64,000 nucleotides of DNA from Leisingera coralii (lineage in GTDB: Bacteria; Pseudomonadota; Alphaproteobacteria; Rhodobacterales; Rhodobacteraceae), in assembly GCF_049056525.1 (NCBI RefSeq), contig NZ_JBHUPT010000059.1:1-64000 (forward strand), given 5' to 3'. The notes beneath the pieces were generated by a model. It was not told the origin of the DNA and ran no database searches. It worked only from the letters and a program-made list of their open reading frames with translations. Each line of letters begins with the position of its first letter. Positions within the stretch are counted from its first letter, which is position 1. This document shows positions 42,748-52,105 of this stretch, in pieces. Position numbers and translations under genes: made by a program.

Positions 42748-44361
42748 ATGACAGATCCCTTGCGCGCGGCGGACGTTCTGGCCCGGCGGCTCTATGAAGC
42801 AGGCTGCCGCCACGCTTTCGGCATGCCCGGCGGCGAGGTGCTGACGCTGGTCGATGCGCTGACCAAGGCGGGTATCGCCTTTCACCTGGCCAAGCATGAA
42901 AACTGCGCAGGCTTCATCGGCGAAGGCGTGCATCATGCCGACGGCGCGCCGGTGATCCTGGTCGCCACCCTCGGCCCCGGCGCGCTGAACGGCATCAACG
43001 TGGTTGCCAACGCCCACCAGGACCGGGTGCCGATGCTGGTGCTCACCGGCTGCGTCGACGCGGCGGAGGAACAGAGCTACACCCATCAGGTGCTCGACCA
43101 CCGCGCGGTTTTTGCGCCGATAACAAAGGCCACCTTCCGGCTGGACGCAGACGCCGCGGACCTGATCGCCGACAAGGCGGTTGCCATCGCAACCGCGCCG
43201 CGCAACGGGCCGGTGCATATCGACGTGCCGATCTCCACCGCAGACGCGCCGGCCAGGGACCGGGGCGTCCGCCGCGCGCCAGCAAGTGCCAGCGCGCCAA
43301 GCGGCGAGGCGCTGGCGCAGGCGCGTTCCTGGCTGGCGTCGGCAGAGCGCCCGGTGGCGGTGATCGGGCTGGACGCGCTGCAGGAGAGTGCTGGTGCTGC
43401 CCTCCGCAGCTTTGTCGAGAAACACCGGATCCCATTCGTCACCACCTACAAGGCCAAGGGGATCATCCCCGAGGATCACCCCCTCTGCCTGGGTGGCGCA
43501 GGCCTGTCGCCGCTGGCGGACAAGCACCTGCTGCCGCTGGTGCGGGAGGCTGACCTGGTGCTTTCCATCGGCTATGACCCGATCGAGATGCGCCCCGGCT
43601 GGCGCAATGTCTGGGACGTGGAAACCCAGAACGTCATCGACATCGCGCCCGAGGCGAACACCCATTACATGCATCAGGCAGGCCTGAACTTCCTGACGGC
43701 CATTGCCCCCACGCTGGAGGCGCTTTCCCAAGGCACAGCCCCACGCGAGACTTGGAGCAACGGGCAGCCAGCGGCGGTCAAAAGCGCGCTGGCAACGGCC
43801 TTTCCGCAGGACGACAACTGGGGTCCCGCCGGTGTCATCGCCGAATGCCGTGCCGTCCTGCCGCCGGAGACGCTGGCCACCGCCGACAGCGGCGCCCATC
43901 GGATCCTGCTCAGCCAGATGTGGGAGTGTTCCGAGCCGCGCGGGCTGATCCAGTCTTCGGCGCTGTGCACCATGGGCTGCGCGGTGCCGATGGCCATCGG
44001 CCGCAAGCTGGCGCAGCCGGAGCGTCCGGTGGTCAGCTTCTCCGGCGACGCAGGCTTCCTGATGGTTGCGGGCGAACTCTCCACCGCGGCAGAGCTGGGC
44101 GTGGCGCCGATCTTCGTGGTCTTTGCCGATTCGAGCCTTGCGCTGATCGAACTCAAACAGCGCCAGCGGCAGCTCGCCAATGGCGGCGTGGATTTTGCGC
44201 CCCACGACTTTGCCGCTATGGGCCGGGCCTTTGGCGGCAACGGCGTGACGGCCACAAACCGCGCGGAACTGCGCGCCGCCCTGCAGGACGCGCTGACAGC
44301 AGACAGGTTCACCGTCATCTCGGCCGTGATCGACCGCGGAGGCTATGATGGCCGCATCTGA
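42748..44361 (+). CDS. thiamine diphosphate-dependent enzyme of the acetolactate synthase superfamily
   Basis: 537 residues from ATG 42748. Domains are Pyr (catalytic Glu in LAKHENCAGF), central Rossmann-like (about 190-320) and PP. The ThDP site is GDAGFLMVAGE ... VVFADSSLALIELKQ, so the canonical GDG...NN has become GDA and ADSS. It ends overlapping a CaiB-type CoA transferase by 17 bases. Pairing resembles oxalyl-CoA decarboxylase with formyl-CoA transferase, but substrate residues cannot be confirmed. A C-C bond cleaving or decarboxylating step on a CoA ester is plausible. Confidence 0.82.
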   Translation: MTDPLRAADVLARRLYEAGCRHAFGMPGGEVLTLVDALTKAGIAFHLAKHENCAGFIGEGVHHADGAPVILVATLGPGALNGINVVANAHQDRVPMLVLTGCVDAAEEQSYTHQVLDHRAVFAPITKATFRLDADAADLIADKAVAIATAPRNGPVHIDVPISTADAPARDRGVRRAPASASAPSGEALAQARSWLASAERPVAVIGLDALQESAGAALRSFVEKHRIPFVTTYKAKGIIPEDHPLCLGGAGLSPLADKHLLPLVREADLVLSIGYDPIEMRPGWRNVWDVETQNVIDIAPEANTHYMHQAGLNFLTAIAPTLEALSQGTAPRETWSNGQPAAVKSALATAFPQDDNWGPAGVIAECRAVLPPETLATADSGAHRILLSQMWECSEPRGLIQSSALCTMGCAVPMAIGRKLAQPERPVVSFSGDAGFLMVAGELSTAAELGVAPIFVVFADSSLALIELKQRQRQLANGGVDFAPHDFAAMGRAFGGNGVTATNRAELRAALQDALTADRFTVISAVIDRGGYDGRI

Positions 44362-45547
44362 CATGCTCCCTCATGGCGCCCTCAATGGCGTCAAGGTTCT
44401 CGACCTCTCCCGCATCCTGGCAGGCCCGACCTGCACCCAACTGCTGGGCGACCTCGGCGCGACGGTCATCAAGGTGGAAAACCCCAAGACCGGCGGCGAT
44501 GACACCCGCCAGTGGGGGCCGCCCTATGTGACCGATGCGGATGGCAACCGCTCTGATCTGTCCGCCTATTTCATGGCCGCCAACCGCAACAAGCGGTCCG
44601 TCGCCATCGACATCGCATCCGAGGAAGGCCAGCAGGCCATCCGCAGGCTGGCGGCTGAGGCCGATATCCTGATCGAGAACTTCAAACCCGGCGGCCTGGC
44701 GAAATACGGGCTGGATTACGCCAGCCTCAAGGATGATCTCCCGGGCCTGATCTACTGCTCGATCTCCGGTTACGGCCAGACCGGCCCCAACAGCCACAAA
44801 CCCGGTTATGACATCATGGCGCAGGGGTTTGGCGGCATCATGTCGCTGACCGGCGAGCCGGATGGCCAGCCGATGAAGGCGGGCGTCGGCATCGCCGATG
44901 TGATGTGCGGCATGTACGCCTGTATCGGCATCCTGTCTGCCCTGCACCATCGCGAAAAAACCGGCGAAGGCCAGCAGATCGACCTGGCGCTGGTCGATGC
45001 CCAGATCGCCTGGCTGATCAACGAGGGCGTCGCCTATCTGAACACCGGCCGGATCCCCAAGCGCCGCGGCAACGAGCATCCCAGCATCATGCCCTATGGG
45101 GTGTATGAGACCTCGGACGGCCACGTGATCCTGGCGGTGGGCAACGACAGCCAGTTCCGCCGCTTCATGGAGTTCCTCAAGCTCGAGGGCCTGGCCGAGG
45201 ATCCGCGGTTCGCCACCAACCCTGCCCGCTTGCAGAACCGCGATGCGCTGAACGAGATCCTGATCCCTTCGGTGCAGCGGTTCACAACGGACGAGGTCCT
45301 GGCCGCCATGGAAGCCCGCAAGGTGCCTGCAGGCCCGGTGCAGAACCTGGAAACCCTGTTTGCCACCGATCAGGTCGAAGCCCGCAACATGGCGATCGGC
45401 ATGGAAACCACGGCCGGTCCGGTCAGGCTGTTGGGCAACCCGCTGAATTTTTCCCGCACGCCGGTCACATACCGGCACGCGCCGCCCCAATGCGGTGAGG
45501 CAACGGATGAGATCCTGGGCGCAGAAGACCCTTTCGGACAGTCCTGA
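44345..45547 (+). CDS. CaiB/BaiF-family CoA transferase (type III)
   Basis: 400 residues. Family landmarks LNGVKVLDLSRILAGPTCTQ near the start, VIKVENPKTGGDDTRQWGPP, the active-site Asp in RAYLSA-like AYFMAANRNKRSVAID, YCSISGYGQTGP and GVGIADVMCGMYA. ATG ATG at 44345 follows GGAGGC and overlaps the upstream ThDP enzyme gene by 17 bases. It moves CoA between carboxylates and probably activates or recycles the substrate of the partner enzyme. Confidence 0.88.
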   Translation: MMAASDMLPHGALNGVKVLDLSRILAGPTCTQLLGDLGATVIKVENPKTGGDDTRQWGPPYVTDADGNRSDLSAYFMAANRNKRSVAIDIASEEGQQAIRRLAAEADILIENFKPGGLAKYGLDYASLKDDLPGLIYCSISGYGQTGPNSHKPGYDIMAQGFGGIMSLTGEPDGQPMKAGVGIADVMCGMYACIGILSALHHREKTGEGQQIDLALVDAQIAWLINEGVAYLNTGRIPKRRGNEHPSIMPYGVYETSDGHVILAVGNDSQFRRFMEFLKLEGLAEDPRFATNPARLQNRDALNEILIPSVQRFTTDEVLAAMEARKVPAGPVQNLETLFATDQVEARNMAIGMETTAGPVRLLGNPLNFSRTPVTYRHAPPQCGEATDEILGAEDPFGQS

Positions 45548-45600
45548 TCCCCCAGATGCGCGGCGGCTTTCCGCCATGTGTTACAGTTTCCGGCAATTCA

Positions 45601-45665
45601 CCGCTAAATCAGCGGGGCTTTTGGCGTGGAGTAATCCTTCGCCTTGCAAAAATTTCCCGGGAAAT
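45601..45665. repeat. inverted repeats in the 45548-45808 gap
   Basis: CCGCT/AGCGG (45601-45615) with a 5-base loop and GGGCTTTT after it is a weak terminator for the CoA transferase gene. A perfect 14-bp palindrome ATTTCCCGGGAAAT lies at 45652-45665, 144 bases before the TPR gene, and could be a regulator site. No gene is seen in this 261-base gap. Confidence 0.4.
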
Positions 45666-45808
45666 CTTACACATCCGCCATATCTTCAATCCAGATGCAC
45701 ACAGGCCATCACCAAACCGCGAGCGGGGTTCGCCCGGTACATTCCGATGAACTACTCTTCAGCAGGACACGGAAACCGCGCGCAATTGAAAACAGAGATT
45801 GGACTTCT

Positions 45809-47170
45809 ATGACGCATGATATCTTCGGCCAAGACAGCAGCCTGACCGATGCAGCCGCACAGCAGGATTGGAATGCCGTGCAGCTGGGAGTTCTTTCCCA
45901 CGCCGCAGCAACCGCGGATCACTTGGGCGCGGTGCTGAAGGCCGCGCCGGAGTTTGCGCTGGCCCATGCGATCAAGGGGCTGTCGCTTTTGATGCTTGGG
46001 CGCTCTGAGCTGGTGCCGACCGCGCGCGAGGCGCTGCGCGATGCCAAGGCCTGTTACGAGGGCGCCCTGCCGCGCGAGCGCAAATACGTGGACGCGCTGG
46101 AAAACTGGCTGGCAGGCCGCCCCAGCCTGGCGATCCAGCGGATGGAAGAGGTGCTGCAAGCCTTCCCGCAGGACACCCTGGCGATGAAGCTCAGCCACGG
46201 CATCCGCTTCATCATGGGCGACCCTGAAGGCATGCGCGCCTCGATCGAGCGGGTGCTGCCGGCCTATGCGCCGGACCATGCCGGGCGCGGCTACCTCCTG
46301 GGCTGCCATTCCTTTGCGCTGGAGGAGACCGGCGAATACGAACGCGCTGCCAATGCCGGCCGCCAGGCGCTGTGGATGGCGCCGGATGACGCCTGGGGCC
46401 TGCACGCGGTGGCGCATGTGCATGACATGACCGGCAATGCCAAATCCGGGCTCGACTGGCTGCACGGCCGCGAGGACGCCTGGGCGCATTGCAACAACTT
46501 CCGCTATCACGTCTGGTGGCACAAGGCGCTGATGCATCTGGACCTGGGCCAGATGGAAGAGGCGGTTGCGCTCTATGACACCGAGGTGCGCAAGGACAAG
46601 ACCGACGATTACCGCGACATCTCCAACGCCACCTCGCTGCTGGTGCGGCTGGAGCTGGAGGGTGTCGACGTGGGCAGCCGCTGGGACGAGCTGGCGAATC
46701 TCTGCGCCGCCCGGACCGAGGACGGAAGCCTGATTTTTGCCGATCTGCACTACCTGCTGGCGCTGACCGGCCACCGCAAGGAGGACGCCCACAAGCTCGT
46801 TCAGCGGATTCACGCCGATGCGGAGCAAGGCGGCACCGAAGCGCGGGAGCGGATGGCGGACCCGGGATGCGCCGCCGCCGACGGGCTGGAAGCCTTCGGA
46901 GACGGTAATTACAAGGCCGCTTTCAATCACTTATCCACAGCCCGCGCCACCCTGCAGCTGGCCGGCGGCAGCCACGCGCAACGCGATGTTTTTGAACGCA
47001 TAACCATAGACGCGGGAATCCGCTCAGGACAGCTTGACGAAGTCGAAGCAATACTGGATGACCGCCGCGCCAAGCGGGGCGGCGCAGAGGACAATTACGC
47101 CCTCGCCCGCCGCACCCTGATTGCCGAGGCCCGGGACCCGTCCGGCGCCAAAAGCGTACCTGCCGAATAA
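45809..47170 (+). CDS. TTC38-like tetratricopeptide-repeat protein
   Basis: 453 residues from ATG 45809; a longer frame upstream is unlikely. Conserved TTC38 stretches: LAHAIKGLSLLMLGR, DTLAMKLSHGIRFIMGD, GCHSFALEETGEYERAA, APDDAWGLHAVAHVHDMTGN, WAHCNNFRYHVWWHKALMHL and DYRDISNATSLLVRLE. No signal peptide, so cytoplasmic. The family occurs in eukaryotes and proteobacteria and has no firm biochemical function. It lies 24 bases ahead of opgC and might be co-transcribed. Confidence 0.85.
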   Translation: MTHDIFGQDSSLTDAAAQQDWNAVQLGVLSHAAATADHLGAVLKAAPEFALAHAIKGLSLLMLGRSELVPTAREALRDAKACYEGALPRERKYVDALENWLAGRPSLAIQRMEEVLQAFPQDTLAMKLSHGIRFIMGDPEGMRASIERVLPAYAPDHAGRGYLLGCHSFALEETGEYERAANAGRQALWMAPDDAWGLHAVAHVHDMTGNAKSGLDWLHGREDAWAHCNNFRYHVWWHKALMHLDLGQMEEAVALYDTEVRKDKTDDYRDISNATSLLVRLELEGVDVGSRWDELANLCAARTEDGSLIFADLHYLLALTGHRKEDAHKLVQRIHADAEQGGTEARERMADPGCAAADGLEAFGDGNYKAAFNHLSTARATLQLAGGSHAQRDVFERITIDAGIRSGQLDEVEAILDDRRAKRGGAEDNYALARRTLIAEARDPSGAKSVPAE

Positions 47171-47194
47171 GCCCCTCAAGGACCAAGACCACAG

Positions 47195-48457
47195 ATGTCC
47201 AGCGTTGCGCCCTTCCCCGGGCCTCAGAAAGACCCTGCTGCCGCCAACCGCGCAGTGCCCCCGCCGCAAACGGTCCAGACGCGCGTGCGCGACCCGCGGC
47301 TCGACTTCTACCGCGGCATTGCGATGTTCATCATCCTGGCAGCCCATGTTCCGGGCAACCGCTGGGCGGGCTGGATCCCGGCCCGCTTCGGGTTTTCGGA
47401 CGCAACCGAGATCTTTGTCTTCTGCTCCGGCATGGCCTCTGCCATCGCCTTTGGCAGCTCCTTCGACCGCCAGGGCTGGTGGCTGGGCACCGCCCGCGTC
47501 GCCTTCCGCTGCTGGCAGGTGTTCTGGGCCCACATCGGGCTGTTCTTCTTCCTGGCCATGTCGATGGCGGCGCTCGACCTCTATGGCGGGTTTGATAAGG
47601 AATATGTGAACTCGCTCAACCTTGGCCATTTCTTCAAGGATCCGATGACCCAGATCGTCGGCATCTTCACCCTCACCTATGTGCCCAACTACTTTGACAT
47701 CCTGCCGATGTACCTGGTGGTGCTGATGCTGATGCCGCTGATGATCGGGGTTCAGAAGGCCGGGGTCTGGGCCGTTGTGATGGTGTCGGTGCTGATCTGG
47801 CTGACCGCCAACCCCTACATGCTCGGCCTTGGCCCCAACGGTGTTTCGCTGCCGGCAGAGCCGTGGTCGGACCGCGAGTGGTTCTTCAACCCCTTCGGCT
47901 GGCAGCTGCTGTTCTTCACCGGCTTTGCCTTCATGAAGGGCTGGCTGCCCAAGCCGCCGGTCTCCAAGGTGCTGGTTGTGCTCGCTGCCGGTTTCGTCAT
48001 TTTCTCCGCCCCCTTCGGCTCCGGCAAGGTGCTGGGCTGGGTCGAGGCCTGGAACATGGGTCTGGCCGAAGCCATCCGCGAGACCTGGAAGCCCAGCAGC
48101 GAATGGCGCGAAAAGACCGACTTCGGCCTGCTGCGCTATACCCATTTCCTTTCGCTGGCCTATCTGGGCTGGGTCGCCGCCGGCGAGGGCGGAAAGCGGC
48201 TGATCGCCACCGGCCATTCACTGGCTGCAAGAATTTGGTCCGTATTGTTGCAGGTCGTTACCAAGGTCGGCCAGCAATCGCTTGCGGTCTTCGTGTTTTC
48301 GATGGCGCTGGCCCGCTTCATCGGCTTTGCGCTTGACCAGACCGACCGCGCGGTTATGACCACGGCATTCGCCAATCTTATTGGATTTTTGCTAATCATT
48401 GGCTGCGCTTACTGCGCTGCCTGGTTCAAGTCCCAACCTTGGAGAGCCAAGAAATGA
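47195..48457 (+). CDS. opgC: OpgC-family periplasmic glucan succinyltransferase
   Basis: 420 residues, about ten membrane helices. OpgC landmarks RVRDPRLDFYRGIAMFIIL, then WIPARFGFSDATEIFVFCSG near the N-terminus. It adds succinyl groups to osmoregulated periplasmic glucans from the inner membrane. Its TGA overlaps the ATG of opgG (ATGA at 48454-48457). Confidence 0.88.
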   Translation: MSSVAPFPGPQKDPAAANRAVPPPQTVQTRVRDPRLDFYRGIAMFIILAAHVPGNRWAGWIPARFGFSDATEIFVFCSGMASAIAFGSSFDRQGWWLGTARVAFRCWQVFWAHIGLFFFLAMSMAALDLYGGFDKEYVNSLNLGHFFKDPMTQIVGIFTLTYVPNYFDILPMYLVVLMLMPLMIGVQKAGVWAVVMVSVLIWLTANPYMLGLGPNGVSLPAEPWSDREWFFNPFGWQLLFFTGFAFMKGWLPKPPVSKVLVVLAAGFVIFSAPFGSGKVLGWVEAWNMGLAEAIRETWKPSSEWREKTDFGLLRYTHFLSLAYLGWVAAGEGGKRLIATGHSLAARIWSVLLQVVTKVGQQSLAVFVFSMALARFIGFALDQTDRAVMTTAFANLIGFLLIIGCAYCAAWFKSQPWRAKK

Positions 48458-49962
48458 GCTCTTTTTCCCGCCGCTCCTTCCTGGCTGCCGCGCTTGGCAG
48501 CACCGCCCTGTCCGCCCTGCCGGGGCTGGCCAATGACGCCGTGCCCTTCAGCCGCGACGTGGTGGTGGCCAAGGCCCGCGCGCTGGCGCAGGAAGACTAT
48601 GCCGAACGCCCGACGGTACCGCAGGACTGGCTGGAACAGTCCTATGACGACTACAAGGCGCGCTGGTTCCGCACCTCGGACGCGCTGTGGTCGAAGACCG
48701 GCCGCAGCTACAACGTCGATTTCTTCCTGCCCGGCCTCTACTTCCCGCGCGCCATTCAGATCAACACGGTGACCGACGGCATGGCCGAACGGGTGCCCTT
48801 CGATCTGTCGCTGTTCGAAAAGAACGAGAAGGCACCGGACCTGACCACCGAAGGCGACTTGGGCTATTCCGGCCTGCGCCTGCGCACCGATCTGGACGAC
48901 CCCACCAAGAAGACCGAGTTCTGCGTCTTCCAGGGTGCCAGCTATTTCCGCGCCATCGGCATCGGCAACGCCTACGGGCTGTCGGCCCGCGGCCTGGCAC
49001 TGAAAACCGCCGACCCCGAAGGCGAGGAATTCCCCGAATTCATCGAATTCTGGCTGGAGGCCCCTGCCCCCGGCCAGCGTCACATGGTGGTGCATGCACT
49101 GATGGACTCCCCCTCCGTCACCGGCGCCTACCGGTTCACCATCACCCCTGGCAGCAGTACGGTGATGGATGTGGAGGCGACCCTGTTTGCCCGTGAGGAG
49201 CTGAGCCACGCAGGCCTTGCGCCGCTCACCTCGATGTTCCTGTTCGACGCCACCAACCGCAACCGCTTTGACGACTTCCGCCCGGCGGTGCATGACAGCG
49301 ACGGCCTGCTGGTGGTCAACGGAAACGGCGAAACCCTGTGGCGGCCGCTGGCCAACCCCACGCGCCTGCAGGTTTCGTCCTTCCTGGATGAAAACCCCCG
49401 CGGTTTCGGTCTTATGCAGCGCTCGCGCAAGCTGTCGGATTTCAACGACCTCGAGGCCTTCTATCACAGCCGCCCCTGCCTGTGGGTCGAACCCAAGGAG
49501 GACTGGGGCCAAGGCGCCGTCACCCTGGTGGAAATCCCGGCGGACAAGGAAATCTACGACAACATAGTCGCCTACTGGCGCCCGCGCGAGCCTTATGCCG
49601 CCGGATCGGAAATCAGCCTCAGCTACCGCCTCACCTGGGGCGAGGAGCCGGTGCTGCCGATGCCGCGGGTGATCGACACCGCCGAGGGCGCCCGGATCTT
49701 CGGCGGGCCGGGCCGGATCGTCACCATCGACTTCGATGCCCACCCCCTGTTCGAGGGCGGGCCGGAGACCCTTGACGTGCACATCCACTCTCCCCATGTG
49801 GCGACCAGCGAAGGCGTGCTGCAGCGCAACCCGGAAACCGGCGGCCTGCGTCTCGCCTTCTACTTCGATCCTGGCGAACAGGATCACGTTGAACTTCGCG
49901 CCCAGCTCAGGAAAGACGGCAGCCCCGCCTCCGAAGTCTGGCTTTACAGGTGGACCGCATGA
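48454..49962 (+). CDS. opgG: OpgG/OpgD-family periplasmic glucan biosynthesis protein
   Basis: 502 residues from ATG 48454 (GGAGAGCC upstream). Twin-arginine signal SRRSFLAAALGSTALSALP, the feature of OpgD; OpgG normally uses a Sec signal, so the true name could be opgD. MdoG motifs: FFLPGLYFPRAIQINTV, GLRLRTDLDDP, GASYFRAIGIGNAYGLSARG and YHSRPCLWVEPKEDWGQG. It shapes branched glucans in the periplasm. Overlaps opgH by 4 bases. Confidence 0.88.
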   Translation: MSSFSRRSFLAAALGSTALSALPGLANDAVPFSRDVVVAKARALAQEDYAERPTVPQDWLEQSYDDYKARWFRTSDALWSKTGRSYNVDFFLPGLYFPRAIQINTVTDGMAERVPFDLSLFEKNEKAPDLTTEGDLGYSGLRLRTDLDDPTKKTEFCVFQGASYFRAIGIGNAYGLSARGLALKTADPEGEEFPEFIEFWLEAPAPGQRHMVVHALMDSPSVTGAYRFTITPGSSTVMDVEATLFAREELSHAGLAPLTSMFLFDATNRNRFDDFRPAVHDSDGLLVVNGNGETLWRPLANPTRLQVSSFLDENPRGFGLMQRSRKLSDFNDLEAFYHSRPCLWVEPKEDWGQGAVTLVEIPADKEIYDNIVAYWRPREPYAAGSEISLSYRLTWGEEPVLPMPRVIDTAEGARIFGGPGRIVTIDFDAHPLFEGGPETLDVHIHSPHVATSEGVLQRNPETGGLRLAFYFDPGEQDHVELRAQLRKDGSPASEVWLYRWTA

Positions 49963-51836
49963 ACGCATGTGATCTGATGCCCCCGGAACAGCCCCTGGCG
50001 ATGCCGGAACAGGATTTCAGCAAGGACTTCAGGGACGCAGCCGCCCCCGGCGATGCCGCGCCCCGCCAGGTGGCGCTGTGGCGCCTGCTGGCGTTTTCGC
50101 CTGCCATGGCCGCCACCGGAGTGCTCACCTGGGTGATGGGCGGCTGGTTCGCCGATGACGGCTTCTCGGTGCTGGAAATGATCCTGCTGGCGCTGATTGC
50201 CTTCAACTTCTTCTGGATCGCCTTCACCGTCTCCACCGTGCTGCTGGGCCTTTACGGCCTGTCGCGCCGCGAAAAGACCGTGGCCCGCGGCCCCGCGCGC
50301 CCGATGAAGGTGGCGCTGCTGGTGCCGGTCTACAACGAGGTGCCCTGGTATGTGCTGGGCAACGCCCAGACCATGCTGCAGGAACTGCACGGCCGCGGCG
50401 GCCAGCACGATTACGCAATGTTCATCCTGTCGGACACCCGCGACGATGCGATTGCCGAACAGGAGCGCGCCAGCGTCGAGGCGCTGCGCACCATGCTGCC
50501 GCAAGGGGCTGAGCTCTATTACCGCCGCCGCGCCGACAACGAGGGCCGCAAGGTCGGCAACATCTCCGACTGGGTGCGCCGCTGGGGCGCAGGCTACGAG
50601 GCGATGCTGGTGCTGGACGCCGACAGCCTGATGACCGGCCGCGCCATTGCCCGCCTGGCTGACGCGCTGGCCCGCGATCCAAGCGCCGGTCTGATCCAGA
50701 GCTATCCGCAACTGATTGGCGCGCAGTCGGTCTTTGGCCGCATGCAGCAGTTCGCCAACGGCGTCTACGGCCTGGCGCTGGCCGAGGGCCTGGCCCGCTG
50801 GGCCGGCCACGAGGGCAACTACTGGGGCCACAACGCCATCATCCGCACCCGCGCCTTTGCCGCCTGTGCCGGCCTGCCGCTGCTGCGCTCGCGCTTCGGC
50901 GGCGGTGAAAAGCTGATCATGAGCCACGATTTCGTCGAGGCCGGCCTCTTGCGCCGGGCCGGCTGGTCGGTGCGCTTCCTGCCCCGTATCCGCGGCTCCT
51001 ACGAGGAAACCCCGGCGACCCTGATCGATCACATCCTGCGCGACCGCCGCTGGTGTCAGGGCAACCTGCAGCACCTGAACCTGCTGCACGCCAAGGGCTT
51101 CCGCGCGATCTCCCGCTTTCACCTGTTTGCAGGCGCCATCGGCTACCTGATGGCACCGGTGTGGTTTGCGCTGCTGGTCCTTTGGGCCATCATCGGCCGC
51201 AGCGAGGAAGCCTCGGTGATCAGCTACTTCAGCGAGGCCAACCCGTTCCGTCCCAACTGGCCCGACATGTCCGAGCCCAAGCATGTGCTGGTGATCGTCC
51301 TGATCTACGCCATGCTGCTGGCCCCCAAGATGCTGGCCGCGGCGGCGCTGCCGCTGACCGGCAGCCGGTTCTCGGAATACGGCGGCCCGGTGCATTTCGC
51401 ACTGTCCTTCCTGTCCGAGGTGGTGCTGGCGATCCTTTATGCGCCGATCCTGATGGTGCAGCAGATGATCGCGGTGTTTCGCACCGCCCTTGGCCTGCAG
51501 CGCGGCTGGGCCCCGCAGGCGCGCGACGGCGGCAGCTATTCCCTGCGCACGCTGATCACCTGCCACGCGCTGGAAACGATCAGCGGCGTCGCGCTCTGGG
51601 CCGGGATCCTCACGGGCACTGTGTCACTGTGGCTGGCCCCGATTGCGCTGTCCCTGGTGCTGGCAGTGCCGCTGTCGGCGCTGTCGGGGGTGAAAACCGT
51701 AAACCGCATCCGCCACTGGATGGCCACGCGCGAGGAATTCACCGAGCCGCAGATCACCCGCGCCGCCCGTGCCGCCCGTGCCGAGCTGAAGGCGCTGCTG
51801 GACGGCAGCCCCGTCCGCGGCACCCCGGCGGAGTAA
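49959..51836 (+). CDS. opgH: OpgH glucan glucosyltransferase
   Basis: 625 residues from ATG 49959 overlapping the opgG stop. GT2 family: VALLVPVYNEVPW, the DAD metal motif in LVLDADSLMTG, TFVGHDF-like MSHDFVEAGLL and the RRWCQGN product motif. Membrane helices flank the catalytic loop (about 40-85 and 400-590). It polymerises UDP-glucose into the linear backbone. Shorter than E. coli OpgH (847) because the N-terminal extension is reduced, as in other alphaproteobacteria. Confidence 0.92.
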   Translation: MNACDLMPPEQPLAMPEQDFSKDFRDAAAPGDAAPRQVALWRLLAFSPAMAATGVLTWVMGGWFADDGFSVLEMILLALIAFNFFWIAFTVSTVLLGLYGLSRREKTVARGPARPMKVALLVPVYNEVPWYVLGNAQTMLQELHGRGGQHDYAMFILSDTRDDAIAEQERASVEALRTMLPQGAELYYRRRADNEGRKVGNISDWVRRWGAGYEAMLVLDADSLMTGRAIARLADALARDPSAGLIQSYPQLIGAQSVFGRMQQFANGVYGLALAEGLARWAGHEGNYWGHNAIIRTRAFAACAGLPLLRSRFGGGEKLIMSHDFVEAGLLRRAGWSVRFLPRIRGSYEETPATLIDHILRDRRWCQGNLQHLNLLHAKGFRAISRFHLFAGAIGYLMAPVWFALLVLWAIIGRSEEASVISYFSEANPFRPNWPDMSEPKHVLVIVLIYAMLLAPKMLAAAALPLTGSRFSEYGGPVHFALSFLSEVVLAILYAPILMVQQMIAVFRTALGLQRGWAPQARDGGSYSLRTLITCHALETISGVALWAGILTGTVSLWLAPIALSLVLAVPLSALSGVKTVNRIRHWMATREEFTEPQITRAARAARAELKALLDGSPVRGTPAE

Positions 51837-51916
51837 GCCTCGATCGCAGGGGAAAGGCTCCCGCGCCCGCAGGATGCCCCGGCTGCGCCGGGACACCCCT
51901 GGCGGCCTTGGGCCCG

Positions 51917-51938
51917 GCGCCGCGCTGATCCGCGGCGC
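51917..51938. terminator. hairpin downstream of opgH
   Basis: Arms GCGCCGCG and CGCGGCGC with a 6-base loop, 80 bases after the opgH stop. A second stem, AGCGCGCCC/GGGCGCGCT, lies at 52000-52020. The 51837-52105 gap between opgH and the esterase pseudogene has no gene. Confidence 0.5.
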
Positions 51939-51999
51939 TGTTGCGCAAAACCGCCACCGCCTGTTCTAAGGCTCACTGCCGCCATCACGGAACCACAGC

Positions 52000-52020
52000 A
52001 GCGCGCCCAGCGGGCGCGCT
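52000..52020. repeat. second GC-rich hairpin downstream of opgH
   Basis: Perfect 9-bp arms with an AGC loop. It probably helps insulate the convergent opgH and esterase transcripts. Confidence 0.5.
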
Positions 52021-52105
52021 GCCTGGCCCAACGCTTTCACGGAAATCTCTGATTTACGGGCAAAGGGGCGGGAGACCGCCGCCCGGACCGGGCGCTCCCG
52101 CGCCA

